Assembly: GCF_021513275.1 (NCBI RefSeq)
Contig: NZ_CP090978.1
Span: forward strand, 3,844,001-3,908,000
DNA: 64,000 nt
Reading direction: 5' to 3'
Source of the DNA: Paenibacillus hexagrammi
GTDB taxonomy: Bacteria; Bacillota; Bacilli; Paenibacillales; NBRC-103111
The translations under genes were made by a program, and so were the position numbers. Below, one piece after another: positions 47,562-56,990 of this stretch (position 1 is its first letter; each line of letters starts with the position of its first letter). The notes under the pieces are model-generated. The model searched no databases. It saw only the letters and a program-made list of their open reading frames with translations, and was not told the origin of the DNA.

Positions 47562-48715
47562 ATGTCACAACTACAACTAATCGCCACCTGCCCCATGGGC
47601 CTGGAGGCCATCGTCGCACGCGAGCTTCACGAACTCGGCTATAAGGACACCAAGGTCGAGAACGGCCGCGTCATCTTCCAAGGGGACGAGCTGGCCATCT
47701 GCCGCACCAATCTATGGCTGCGAACTGCCGATCGAGTACTCATTCTAATGGGACAGTTTCCAGCGCTAACCTTTGACGAGCTGTTCGAGGGCACAAAGGC
47801 GCTCCCATGGCCGGATTTCATTCCTGAGGACGCCGAGTTTCCTGTAGAAGGCCGCTCTCATAAATCCCAGCTTTCCAGTGTACCGGCCTGTCAAGGTATC
47901 GCCAAGAAAGCGGTCGTAGAAAAAATGAAGCAGCGCTATGGTACGGAATGGTTCCGCGAAACCGGCGCGCGGTACGTCATCGAGGTCGCGCTGCTGAATG
48001 ACATCGCGACACTGACGATCGATACGACCGGCCCGAGCCTTCACAAGCGCGGCTACCGCAAGCTTGTCACCGAAGCGCCGCTCAAGGAGACGATGGCTGC
48101 AGCCATGCTGCTGCTGAGCCGCTGGCGGCCGGAGCGGCCGCTCTACGACCCGTTCTGCGGGTCGGGAACGATCCCGATCGAGGCTGCGATGATCGGGTGG
48201 AACATTGCGCCGGGCCTCAGGCGCAGCTTCCCTAGCGAAGCTTGGGCATGCATCGAGCCCGAGCTATGGGAGCAGGCCCGCGACGAGGCCTACGACGCGG
48301 TTCGCGACGATGTCCCGCTGGACATCGTCGGCAGTGACATCGATAGCGAAGCCATCGATGTAGCGCTTGCCGCCGCGAAAGCGGCCGGTCTGCCAAGGAG
48401 CTCCACTTCCGAGTGGAGCCTGTGGCCAAGGCCCGCCCGCGCGGCGACTATGGCTGCGTGATCACCAACCCTCCCTATGGGGGGGAGAGGCTTGGTGATC
48501 CGAAGGAAGTCGAGCAGGCGCTGCGCCAGCTCGGCTCGATCACGGGGCAGCTGCCCACGTGGAGCGTGTTTGTGCTCAGTCCGAGCAAACAGCTCGAGCA
48601 CTACATGAGCCGCCGCGCTGACAAGAAGCGCAAGCTGTTTAACGGCCGAATCGAGTGCAACCTGTTTCAATACCTCGGACCGCTGCCACCAAGAAAACCG
48701 CTGGAGCAGTCCTGA
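47562..48715 (+). CDS. Class I RNA methyltransferase (YpsC/RlmL type), frameshifted
   Basis: This enzyme has about 384 residues. Residues 1-160 form a ferredoxin-like plus THUMP RNA-binding region (CPMGLEAIVARELHELGY); the catalytic domain has KETMAAAMLLL, DPFCGSGTIPIEAAMI and, in the second frame, the N6-adenine/N2-guanine motif NPPYGGERLG. The break (about 48393) needs one added G in CTGCCAAGG. It probably methylates 23S rRNA guanine, like RlmL. The second half is very GC-rich. Confidence 0.9.
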
Positions 48716-48723
48716 TAAACAAG

Positions 48724-48793
48724 AAAATCCCGAAACGACTTGTCCGCTTCAGCAGCACTCTGCTGCGAGCAGGTCATCCTTCGGGATTTTTTT
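48724..48793. terminator. Terminator between convergent genes
   Basis: AAAATCCCGAA pairs with TTCGGGATTTT, with an internal CAGCAG/CTGCTG hairpin; T7 on the plus strand. Confidence 0.8.
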
Positions 48794-48921
48794 GATTTGG
48801 CGATAAGCCACCAGATAAGCGGGATCCAAACGATTAGCGAAAGCAGCACGCTCCATAAGCAGCCTTTGGCGAAGCTAAGCTTAGAACGGTGCTCCAGCTG
48901 TTTATCCTCACGATTCAACAT
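48775..48921 (-). CDS. Small membrane protein, probably 48 residues, frameshifted at its end
   Basis: It overlaps the end of the VOC gene. One helix (CLWSVLLSLIVWIPLIWWLI) is flanked by basic residues. As written, the frame runs through the terminator hairpin. If the A7 run near 48788-48794 had six bases, it would end ...KSKNPEG and a TGA at 48775, just at the hairpin, which is the expected layout. Function unknown. Confidence 0.5.
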
Positions 48922-49305
48922 GCTCTACCAACTCCAAGGGGAGCCCATCCGGATCGGTAAAGAACGTATAGCGTGCTCCTGTAACAGGATCGATTCGCAC
49001 CGGCTCTACGCTTACCCCCCCTTACTTTCAAGCTCTCTCACGCTAGCATCCATATCCGCTACAGCGAACGCCAAATGCCGCAGACCCCGGGCCTCGGGCT
49101 GGTCCACCCGCTCCGGCGGGTTCGGGAAGGAGAACAGCTCAATTTGCTCCTTCTCTCCAATAAGCAGATCCAGCTTATACGATTGACGCTCCTCCCGGAA
49201 TGTTTCATGAAGTACCGTCAGACCAAGTACATCCACATAAAAATGCTTCGACCTCGCGTAGTCTGAACAAATGATCGCAGCATGGTGAATACGTTCTAAT
49301 TTCAC
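48908..49305 (-). CDS. VOC family (glyoxalase-like) protein, frameshifted
   Basis: This is a small metalloenzyme-fold protein of about 132 residues. The first frame has IHHAAIICSDYARSKHFYVDV, IELFSFPNPPERV and LRHLAFAVADMDA. At 49015-49021 a G7 run should be G8 (or G5), after which SVEPVRIDPVTGARYTFFTD and the ending DGLPLELVE follow. The GTG start is 7 bases after GGAGGG. It resembles YaeR-like VOC proteins of unknown substrate. Confidence 0.87.
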
Positions 49306-49460
49306 ACCTGATCCCTCCCGTACTTTGTTGTTCCATCATACATGCACTTGATTCCAGCATGCAACATGATCTTAAACTAACTATACATAGCATGATGCGA
49401 CTAAAATGCGGAATGGAGCTACCGCCTATCAATAACCTACAGCTAGGCTTTCGAAGAAAA

Positions 49461-49479
49461 AGCCGCAGCAGGCGGCTTC
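49461..49479 (-). terminator. Terminator after the DHH gene
   Basis: On the minus strand AAGCCGC pairs with GCGGCTT, followed by TTTCTTCG. Confidence 0.7.
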
Positions 49480-49504
49480 ATCCTGGTGCGGCTCACATCA
49501 CGTA

Positions 49505-50419
49505 TTATCCGTCTTTTCTCATTGTTGCAATTAGCTGCTCAAGAACGACATTAGCCTGCTCATAAGGCACCTGGCAAGTACCGGCTGCATGATGACCGCC
49601 TCCGCCATTGCTCAGCATTAGCTTACCCACGTTGGTCTGTGACGTGCGATTCACAATGCTGTGGCCGCACGCGAATACACAGTTTTGCTTATTGCGTCCA
49701 TCCACAATCCAAATGGATATATTTTGTTCAGGGTATAGCGCGTATACCATAAATCGATTCCCCGGGTAGATCGTCTCTACGTCCCGAAGATCCGTAATGA
49801 TAACGTTCCCTTCCGTACGCGTATACTTGCCCAGCATTTCCCGATATAAAGCATCCAATTCAAAATAACGGTCAACCCGTTCCTTCACATCCGGAAGCTC
49901 CATAATTTCTTCTACCGTTTTGGTTGCGCAGTGCTCGACCAGATCTTCCATCAATTGATAGTTGCTGATCCGATAATCTCGGTATCGACCCAATCCCGTT
50001 CTGGCATCCATGATGAACGAAAGAAGATCCCATCCTTTGGGATTCAGGATATCTTCTTTACTGAACTGGGCTGAATCCGCCTTATCTACGCCTTCCATAA
50101 TATTATCGATATCACCGAATGTGTCTTTGCCGCCGTAATAATCGTATACTACTCTGGCTGCGCTTGGAGCGATCCGAGTCTCGCCTTTAAACTCGACCTT
50201 CTCCCCCATTCTTTCCAGCTCACTGGAATGATGGTCAAACCATAGACCGCATCCTGCTACATAAGGAACATTGGCTAGAATATCATTCTCCGTCACTTCA
50301 ATCAAACCGTCCTGCATATCCTTGGGGTGAACAAACTTCATCTCATCCACCATATTTAATTTCTTGAAGAGCATCGCACAAACAAGGCCATCAAAATCGG
50401 AACGTGTAATTAATCGCAT
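49505..50419 (-). CDS. DHH family phosphoesterase
   Basis: This 304-residue protein has the DHH-type motifs RSDFDGLVCAMLF and WFDHHSSE, with NGGGGHHAAGTC near the C-terminus in the position of the DHHA1 GGGH motif. The family includes exopolyphosphatases, oligoribonucleases and c-di-AMP phosphodiesterases, but this variant lacks extra sensing domains and cannot be assigned further. GGGAGGAAT precedes the ATG. Confidence 0.87.
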   Translation of the reverse strand: MRLITRSDFDGLVCAMLFKKLNMVDEMKFVHPKDMQDGLIEVTENDILANVPYVAGCGLWFDHHSSELERMGEKVEFKGETRIAPSAARVVYDYYGGKDTFGDIDNIMEGVDKADSAQFSKEDILNPKGWDLLSFIMDARTGLGRYRDYRISNYQLMEDLVEHCATKTVEEIMELPDVKERVDRYFELDALYREMLGKYTRTEGNVIITDLRDVETIYPGNRFMVYALYPEQNISIWIVDGRNKQNCVFACGHSIVNRTSQTNVGKLMLSNGGGGHHAAGTCQVPYEQANVVLEQLIATMRKDG

Positions 50420-50530
50420 GCTAATGTATTCCTCCCAATAGTCCTAAAGCACTACTAACTGTCCTCCTCATAATTATACCGTTCTTGTCGATCAGTGACA
50501 ACGCTTTTGTCGAACTTGATCGACAAAAAA

Positions 50531-50565
50531 AGAACGATTCAACCCTAATTAGGCTGAATCGTTCT
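50531..50565 (-). terminator. Terminator overlapping the stop of the 101-residue ORF
   Basis: AGAACGATTCA pairs with TGAATCGTTCT; on the minus strand TTTTTTTGTCG follows. The stop TAG (50545-50547) is in the loop. Confidence 0.85.
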
Positions 50566-50850
50566 CATCTTAAACGTCAAGCATTGATACAATCTGGATA
50601 AAAATGCTTCTACCTGAGACAAAGGCGGAAGCTTGACGGAAAGCTTAACCTCGCCTTTCCAATAAAAAATAAGAATGCTATTATTTCGTCCATGAAACAT
50701 TTCAATATCCCAACAAGCTTCATTAAGCAGGTACTCTTCGCGGTTTATGACCAGCTTCGTTCCATCTGTGGACGGCACAAGTCTGGCAACATGGTTACCG
50801 CACAGTGACGTGACCGCCTCTTCTTCATTTAGCATCCATTCAGGCTGCAT
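50545..50850 (-). CDS. Unknown 101-residue protein under c-di-GMP riboswitch control
   Basis: This soluble protein has alternating strands and a helix (NHVARLVPSTDGTKLVINREEY, then DIEMFHGRNNSILIFYWKGEV, LPPLSQVEAFLSRLYQ). I do not recognise a family, and it is not a PilZ domain. ATG 50850 follows AGGGAGG. It is the only gene between the c-di-GMP riboswitch and the terminator, so it is the target of that switch. This suggests a role in biofilm, motility or sporulation, but that is inference. Confidence 0.75.
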   Translation of the reverse strand: MQPEWMLNEEEAVTSLCGNHVARLVPSTDGTKLVINREEYLLNEACWDIEMFHGRNNSILIFYWKGEVKLSVKLPPLSQVEAFLSRLYQCLTFKMRTIQPN

Positions 50851-50900
50851 GCTGCCAAATCCTCCCTTTAACCCATTCTTTTTCTCTCTAAAATAAGAAA

Positions 50901-51047
50901 AGCCCACCTGTTATGCCGACTAGAGAGGGCTCATGCTGTCATCATCCTGAACCTCGGCGGCTGGCTGGCAGCTTGTCCATTTACGGTCAAGCAAGCCCCT
51001 CTAGCTTTGCGTCGCTGGCTTTCGCCAGGTTTGCCTTTATCGAGCAG
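50901..51047 (-). promoter_or_regulatory. c-di-GMP-I (GEMM) riboswitch with terminator
   Basis: The minus strand (51044 downward) reads GGCAAACC, TGGC-GAAA-GCCAG, GACGCAAAGC and later AGCTGCCAGCC. These are the GEMM-I ligand pocket, GNRA-capped P2 and P3 landmarks, in the right order. AGCCC/GGGCT (50901-50941) with TTTTCTTATTTT then forms a terminator, so ligand binding probably controls transcription into the 101-residue gene. Confidence 0.85.
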
Positions 51048-51158
51048 TATCGAAAGCTGTCAAACATTGCTTTTACTACTATCAAGGATAAGGTAAGTTT
51101 TAGCGAAATCGAATACTCTATTATGCCTATTTTACAACAATAAGATAGGTAAAAGGAA

Positions 51159-52391
51159 CTAATTTTCGAAAATTTCTTGTTTTAACCTATTTTGTGTTGC
51201 TTGTAATCGTCGTATTCCTGTCATATAGAATAAGGTACCGCTTAAAGTAAGAATAGACATCGTGAGAAAAAGGACATTCCCACCGAAGGAGGAAAGCAGC
51301 AAGCCTCCAATCCATGGACCCGCAAAATGCCCGATATTCGTAAAGGTTTGCGCCCCAAAATACGTGCCCCTCATATTCTCGGGAGCAAGCTTATCTATGA
51401 GCACATTCGCAGCGGGATAATTTAAGATTTCACCCATCGTAAAAACAACCATAGAAATGACTAGCGCGGCGGCGGAATGAGAGAAAGCAAATCCGACGTC
51501 GCCCAGTGCAAACATCAAGTTTCCTGCAGCAATGGCAACGAATGGTCTGAATCTTTCTGCCCATTTCGTTAATGGAATTTGCATAGAAATCACCGCGATC
51601 GCATTCACACTCATCAGCAGTGCAAATATTTTCACTCCGTCGCTAAAGCTCTGTTCCATATATTGGGATAAGGTGACCATAACCTGCGAATAGCCGATCG
51701 CGCCGACAATCCCGCCAGTGATGTAGTATCGGAAGGTTATGTCACTTCGAATGATGGACCAGGCTGCGCGAAGGGTAACCGGCGCTTTTTTCTCCCCTTC
51801 GATACTCTTTATCCCGAAATAGGACAGCAGCAGCCATAGTGCTATCGCGTATATCAAATAAACGACTCCCGTGAGAAGAAAAGGAAGAGCACCGTCCAGC
51901 GTTGCAAAATAAGCGCCCAAGAGGGGACCGACAGCAACGCCCACATTGATAGCCATATATCTCATAGAGAAAACTTTGAATCGCTTAGCCGGTTCGGTGA
52001 GATCAGCCATTAATGCTTGCGATACCGGTTCATAGAACGATCGGCATAAGCCGTTTACCATGTTCAGCAGCATAAAGCATACAGGAAGGCTGACGAATGA
52101 AAACCCGGTAAAAACAAAAGCCCAGCCGAATAAAGCAGCCAGCATGATAATCCGTCGTCCGAATGCATCCGACAGCGTTCCGCCAATAAAGCCGCCTGCT
52201 GTTCCCGCCAGCGCTCCCATCCCGATGACAACACCGATCATGACTTCGCTCATCGAGGTATGCTTGGCTAGATAGATAGCCAGGAAAGGCAAACTCATGG
52301 AGGACGCGGCTCTGGCCATTACAGTTCCGAGAATGAGGGTATGAACGATCGGATGATAGGACGTATAAAAATTGCGCAATCTGTTCATCAT
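51159..52391 (-). CDS. MFS transporter
   Basis: This protein of about 410 residues has 12 helices and the MFS loop motif GGTLSDAFGRRIIMLAALFG. LNMVNGLCRSFYEPVSQALM and the C-terminal GTYFGAQTFTNIGHFAGPW are typical of the YfkF/drug-efflux group. ATG 52391 follows GAAGGCAGG; the ORF is open from 52451 without a site. Substrate unknown. Confidence 0.88.
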   Translation of the reverse strand: MMNRLRNFYTSYHPIVHTLILGTVMARAASSMSLPFLAIYLAKHTSMSEVMIGVVIGMGALAGTAGGFIGGTLSDAFGRRIIMLAALFGWAFVFTGFSFVSLPVCFMLLNMVNGLCRSFYEPVSQALMADLTEPAKRFKVFSMRYMAINVGVAVGPLLGAYFATLDGALPFLLTGVVYLIYAIALWLLLSYFGIKSIEGEKKAPVTLRAAWSIIRSDITFRYYITGGIVGAIGYSQVMVTLSQYMEQSFSDGVKIFALLMSVNAIAVISMQIPLTKWAERFRPFVAIAAGNLMFALGDVGFAFSHSAAALVISMVVFTMGEILNYPAANVLIDKLAPENMRGTYFGAQTFTNIGHFAGPWIGGLLLSSFGGNVLFLTMSILTLSGTLFYMTGIRRLQATQNRLKQEIFEN

Positions 52392-52481
52392 GCAGCCTGC
52401 CTTCACTTTTATTAACCAAAGGTCAATTAATCTCAAAATCTCATTATACACGAAATGCTAGATTACGCACTTTTTTTGTAC

Positions 52482-52515
52482 AAAAAAACTTCCTCCTTTG
52501 TGAAAGGAGAAAGTT
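52482..52515 (-). terminator. Terminator after the Gly/Ser/Cys-rich protein gene
   Basis: On the minus strand AACTTTCTCCTTT pairs with AAAGGAGGAAGTT, followed by T7. Confidence 0.75.
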
Positions 52516-52641
52516 AACTAGTTGATCAAGTAGGGTCCTTTGCAAACTTCCGTAGATTCTCTCCAAGCGCTGTCGACATTTTTAATTCGATCGAAATTGG
52601 CGAGCTTCCGCTATTTCATCCGATACGCATCTCACCACCGC

Positions 52642-53695
52642 CTAGTCGCCGCCGCAACCGGAGCTGCATCCTGATCCACAGCTGGACGAGCTGCAACTCG
52701 AACCCGATGAACAACTTGAACCGCCCGAATCGCTGCTGCAGCCGCTTCCCCCTCCGTCATCTCCTGACCCAGAGGAAGTCTTCACCTCCAGACAAGCTTG
52801 TGCAGCCTGAGGAAGAACAACCGCTCGCCTTATAAGAGGGATCTTCCTCTTCCTGTGGCTGCAAAGCTTCCATTTGAGTCAAGTAGTCCCCCTCATCAAC
52901 TATGGAAAAGAACATCATTGCAGCAGCCATCCCCAGCATACTGCCGGGTAACCCTATGGGATCAGTCAAATCTGTATGGTCATAGGTATCGCTTTCTTCC
53001 GAACGTCGTGCCTCTCTGACGGCCTTCCTTACTAGAATCGTAATTGTCTCTAGCAATTCCTGATTATTCTCGGCTTTTTTCATATCAAACAGACTTTCGG
53101 CAATCTCCTCCTCGCTAGCTGACAGCAGAAGTCGCGTCCGTTCCTTGTCGAGCGGATATCGAAAGAAACCGTTCCAGCAAGCCGAACTGGCTGGAGTGAA
53201 TTCAAATAAGTGAGCGTACACCCAATCAAACCAGGCACGCTCACCCGGCATCTGCTTCGGCTCCCGCTCGGGGGCATGATGAATCATCTCTCCGACAAAC
53301 TGATCGCCGAAGCGTTGGTATTCTCGCGTAAACATCAGCATCGCATGCCAGATGTCGTCAATAGCGCTACTGAACATCGGAGTTCGCTTGAGCAGCGCGT
53401 TCATAAGAAAGAAGCGTTTTAATTCAAACCATTTGCATGCGAACTCATCGTCGCTCATCTGCGGATGCTCAGTTTGCACTCGATATTGAATACGCTCCAC
53501 AAAGTCGGCAGGAAGCGAACCTTCGAGCTTGCTGACTGTCATGTGCAGCGGAATATCCGCTAAGAGTCCTAGCTGTTCAGGCAGCTGATCTGCCTGAACC
53601 TTTATTTTTGTAGAAGAAAAACCGGCAAGCTTCTCCCCACGCTTGACTGCAGCTTTTGAAGAACCGCGCCATTTACGGAACAGGAACTGAAACAA
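52642..53695 (-). CDS. Protein with a Gly/Ser/Cys-rich C-terminal tail, frameshifted
   Basis: This protein has about 350 residues. Residues 30-150 form a helical domain with DDEFACKWFELKRFFLMNALL and DDIWHAMLMFTREYQRF, resembling the glycine-rich-domain proteins whose motif is W-H-x-x-L. Helix-rich sequence follows. As written the frame ends at 52757, but removing one T of GACTTCC near 52786 continues into about 50 residues of only Ser, Gly, Cys and Asp, ending SGCSSGCGGD at 52642. The TTG start is 8 bases after AGGAGG. Function unknown; cysteine-rich tails of this kind may bind metal or be secreted. Confidence 0.72.
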
Positions 53696-53828
53696 GTGGA
53701 GCCCCTCCTTTTTTTTACCAATATAACACATCTATGTTATGGGAAGTATAACGTTTTTAAATTGGCAAAATGTTACGATTCCAACTTATAATAGGTGGAT
53801 AAACGGTTATTACGAGAGGTGGAAGAGA

Positions 53829-54740
53829 ATGAAAATTGCTATAGCTGGCGGTACCGGATTTATTGGAAGCCGTCTGATCAGCCACTTGCAGAACGACGGT
53901 CATGAGGTATTTGTTATTTCTCGCCGTCCTTCAAGCGGCTCTGCCGTTCCAACTATAACCTGGAAGCAGTTTCAAGATGACTCCACGGACGTCATAGAAG
54001 TGGATGCGATTGTCAATCTGGCTGGGGAATCGATCAACCAGCGTTGGACGGAGCAAGCTAAGCGCAGAATTATAGATTCTCGGCTGCAGGCTGCAAAGCA
54101 AATTGCGAACTGGGTTCAACGCATGAAAGCGAAGCCTAAAGTTGTCGTGAATGCATCGGGTATGTCCATATACGGCACATCCGAGACAGAGATCTTCGAT
54201 GAATGGAGTCCGCACCGCGACACAGATTTCTTATCCCATGTAGTCAGCCTGTGGGAGCAAGCTGCGGATCAAATTCAAGAAACTAGACTGGTGAAGATAC
54301 GGGTAGGCATTGTGTTGGATCGCAAAGAGGGAGCTTTTCCAAAAATGGCTTTGCCCTATAAGCTAGGTATTGGCGGCAAAGTAGGCTCAGGGCGGCAATG
54401 GATGTCTTGGATTCATATTGAAGATATGGTCCGACTTATTCAGTTCTGTATCGAGCGGGAAGAAGTGTCAGGACCCGTTAACGCTACAGCGCCTAGTCCG
54501 GTCACGAACGCACAATTTGGGCAGGTACTCGCACGTACCTTGCGTAGGCCCAACCTTTTTCCAGTGCCTTCCTTTATTTTCAAGCTCCTATTCGGCGAAT
54601 TGTCCGTGCTGCTGTTGGAAGGGCAGAAGGTACTTCCCCGTACCTTACTGGAGCACGGATTCGAATTTCGATTTACAACCATAGAAGAAGCCCTAGCAGA
54701 TATCGCTGGGCCTCAGAACAAGTCATTTAAGAATAACTAA
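53829..54740 (+). CDS. TIGR01777 family NAD-dependent epimerase/SDR protein (YfhF-like)
   Basis: This 303-residue protein has the nucleotide motif AGGTGFIGSRLI at residues 5-16, VNLAGESINQRWTEQAKRRI in the second strand-helix, ASGMSIYG and RVGIVLDRKEGAFPKM. The family is linked to cell division by some studies but its reaction is not settled. GAGAGGTGG precedes ATG 53829, chosen over an upstream ORF start at 53739. Confidence 0.92.
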   Translation: MKIAIAGGTGFIGSRLISHLQNDGHEVFVISRRPSSGSAVPTITWKQFQDDSTDVIEVDAIVNLAGESINQRWTEQAKRRIIDSRLQAAKQIANWVQRMKAKPKVVVNASGMSIYGTSETEIFDEWSPHRDTDFLSHVVSLWEQAADQIQETRLVKIRVGIVLDRKEGAFPKMALPYKLGIGGKVGSGRQWMSWIHIEDMVRLIQFCIEREEVSGPVNATAPSPVTNAQFGQVLARTLRRPNLFPVPSFIFKLLFGELSVLLLEGQKVLPRTLLEHGFEFRFTTIEEALADIAGPQNKSFKNN

Positions 54741-54741
54741 C

Positions 54742-55595
54742 TTAGGAAAGAAACATGTTAGGGGTTACGTAAACGAAGCGCTCGCCTCTTGCTAATACGT
54801 GAGCTTTTTGCATAGGAAACTGCTCGTACATGTAATCAACAAAACCACCGGGTCTCTCTTGATTTCCTTTAAACATGTCATAATGCAGCGGGATTACGGT
54901 ATCCATTCGGGCCGTGTAAGCCAGTTCAGCGGCCTCCTGGATGTTCATATTGCCAATGATGCCCTTGGCCGTGCGGAATGCATCCCTTCCGTTAATAGGA
55001 AGCATGCCCAAGTCGATTCCTTCCTTGCTCAGCAATTCCGTCATACCTGGATAGATGGTTGAATCTCCGGAGTGATACACTGTTACCCCATTTATCCTAA
55101 TCAAATAACCCACGTATCGGTGGTTGCCGCTCTCATCAAGCTCAAGCTGTTCATGCGCAGCAGCGATGGGCTTGATTCTGATCCCCCCAGCTCTTTCCAT
55201 TCATCGGTTATGGCCGGGACAAAGCGTTCCCGCTTTACTCCTGCCTTCCATAACAATTCTTCGCAGCACGGCGGGGCCACAAACACGGCATGCTCGTTCT
55301 GGGATGCAATCGCCTTGACAGTGATCGGATCTAGATGGTCATCATGCTCATGCGTAATCAAGCAAATATCGGCTTGATCGACGTCCTCAGGCACAATCGG
55401 AGCAGGATAAGCGCGGGCAGGCCCTCCTTTCAGTTCCAGGTAGTCGGATACGAAGGGATCGATCCATACGGTTACTTGGCTTCCTTTTAAAATTACGCTG
55501 GCTTGCCCTGTCAGCCATACCGCTACCGTCCCCTGCGGGGGATGAGTATCTTTAATTTCCTGCATAAATGCCGCGCCTGTTTTAGTAGGTTTCAA
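54742..55595 (-). CDS. MBL fold metal-dependent hydrolase (UlaG-like), frameshifted
   Basis: This metallo-beta-lactamase-fold protein of about 284 residues has THEHDDHLDP (metal ligands), VYHSGDSTIYPGM and PLHYD. The break (about 55186) is a G6 run that should be G7: ELGGIRIKPIAAAHEQL. The start is TTG after AAGGGG. It resembles L-ascorbate-6-phosphate lactonase UlaG, but such proteins act on many esters. Confidence 0.9.
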
Positions 55596-55715
55596 TGGAA
55601 TAACCCCTTATTTGCTTAGTTTTAGTGTGGCACAATATAAATTACTTCTTTTCAATGTCATAAATATTGTGTACAATTAAATTGTATAAAATAATAATGA
55701 AAGTCGGTGATTCTG

Positions 55716-56198
55716 ATGTCCGTCTATGACTATAAAGCAAGAACAATCCGCGGCGAGGAAAAGTCTATGTCCGCTTATCAAGGACAAGTGCTGCTGATTG
55801 TCAATACCGCAACCAAATGCGGATTTGCTCCGCAGTTCAAAGGACTCCAAGAGCTTCATGATACATATAAAAGCCAAGTTGATTTACGGTACTGGGTTTC
55901 CCTTGTAACCAATTCAGAGATCAAGAACCGGGCGACAACGATCAAGTGGAGCAAGCTTGTCAATTAAACTTCGGAGTGAACTTTCCGTTATTTGCAAAAA
56001 TCGATGTCAACGGGCCTGATACTCATCCGCTGTACCGTTATTTAAAGAATGAAGCATCCGGTTGGTTCGGCTCCTCCATCAAGTGGAATTTCACCAAATT
56101 CCTTGTTGACGCACAGGGGTCATGTGGTAAAGCGATTTCCTCCTACGACTGCTCCAAGCAGCATCGAAAAGCATATAAAGCAACTGATGAAGAAGTAG
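55716..56198 (+). CDS. Glutathione peroxidase family protein, two frame breaks
   Basis: This thiol peroxidase has about 160 residues. NTATKCGFAPQFKGL carries the catalytic Cys. After GTTGATTT (about 55879, one G missing) the next frame has TVLGFPCNQFRDQEPG, and after CAGGGGTC (about 56116, one G too many) HVVKRFPPTTAPSSIEKHI ends the protein at TAG 56196-56198. The Gln/Trp of the active site (WNFTKFLVD) are present. Bacterial homologues mostly use thioredoxin, not glutathione. The ribosome site is GGTGAT. Confidence 0.9.
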
Positions 56199-56213
56199 CT
56201 GCGGCTGGCTATG

Positions 56214-56253
56214 AAAAAAGCATCCGGGCCACGGAAGTGGAGGATGCTTTTTT
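56214..56253 (+). terminator. Terminator after the glutathione peroxidase gene
   Basis: AAAAAAGCATCC pairs with GGATGCTTTTTT. Confidence 0.8.
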
Positions 56254-56268
56254 GGCGTTTCAAATGGT

Positions 56269-56495
56269 TTACTTTTTTTACATATTTCTTAGCCTTCTCG
56301 ATAGCTTCATCCTCGGTTGCGCCAGTCACATAACGTCCGTTTATGAAAATAAAAAGCAAAACGAGAGCAGGGGCCGCAATATGACTTGCAGCCTATCTTG
56401 ATGTCAGTGTCCGGCGCTATCGCACTCAGCTTCGCTACGGCTGTTTTAACTTTCATGTGCTTGCATTTATCACAAATGCGTATGTCATTAGGCAT
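56269..56495 (-). CDS. DUF1450 family protein, probably two frame breaks
   Basis: This small cysteine-rich protein has about 75 residues. The first frame has DIRICDKC, IGCKSYCGPCSRFAF; with one fewer T in T5 (about 56354) it continues IFINGRYVTGATEDEAIEKA, and with one fewer A in A7 (about 56273) it ends KKYVKK at 56269. Without the second correction it would read through the peroxidase terminator. The CxxC pairs suggest Fe-S or Zn binding, like YuzB-type proteins. Its start overlaps the stop of the HesB-like gene (TAATG). Confidence 0.7.
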
Positions 56496-56797
56496 TAGTG
56501 ATCTCCGTGATTCCCCTTACTTGGGTTCGTAATCATGAAGCCTTCTTCAGGTACGTAGAAGTAGTCGATGCGGATGCCATCGAGAAGAGGCTCATTTTTG
56601 TCAAGCAGCACATCAATGCCTTTATCGGTGCTTACGACGACATCATTCGCGGTTTTATCATCGAGCCCTAAACCATAATGGGCGTGATCACCATGCTTAT
56701 GCGTAACTTGAACGCGTACGTTTAATCCTTTGTTTTCGTCTTTGTCCAGTTCCATCTGAAGTACTTTGGCTGCGTTGCGAGAAATTTTGACGTTCAT
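56495..56797 (-). CDS. HesB/IscA-like protein
   Basis: This 100-residue protein has the HesB-like beta fold (RNAAKVLQMEL, LNVRVQVTHKHGDHA, GIDVLLDKNEPLLDGIRIDY, EEGFMITNP) but lacks the three conserved Cys of true IscA/SufA carriers, as in the YneR-type group. It probably has no cluster-transfer role by itself. The TAATG overlap with the DUF1450 gene couples the two. Confidence 0.83.
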   Translation of the reverse strand: MNVKISRNAAKVLQMELDKDENKGLNVRVQVTHKHGDHAHYGLGLDDKTANDVVVSTDKGIDVLLDKNEPLLDGIRIDYFYVPEEGFMITNPSKGNHGDH

Positions 56798-56944
56798 ATG
56801 TACACATCTCCTGAAACAAATTTTAATCCTATTGTAAAGAATCAGCGAACCGAAATCAACCTTCGTCCACTATTGCCATTTCCTTACCATCTCTTTAAAA
56901 TAGTTAGCAGTGGAAAGAATCGCCACTTATTACATCTCAGTAAC

Positions 56945-56966
56945 TTACTTACCTATAGGTTAGTAA
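56945..56966. promoter_or_regulatory. Palindrome upstream of the HxlR gene, candidate operator
   Basis: TTACTTACCTATAGGTTAGTAA (bases 56945-56966) is an almost perfect 22-base palindrome with one mismatched pair. It ends 24 bases before the HxlR start. HxlR-family repressors bind such TACC/GGTA-type dyads and control their own genes. Confidence 0.7.
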
Positions 56967-56990
56967 TGGAATCAGAAAGGATGCGTTCCT

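Noticed and set aside
48667..48774. Extension of the small minus-strand membrane protein through the terminator
   Set aside because: Reading through the hairpin is unlikely; one A fewer in A7 ends the protein at 48775.
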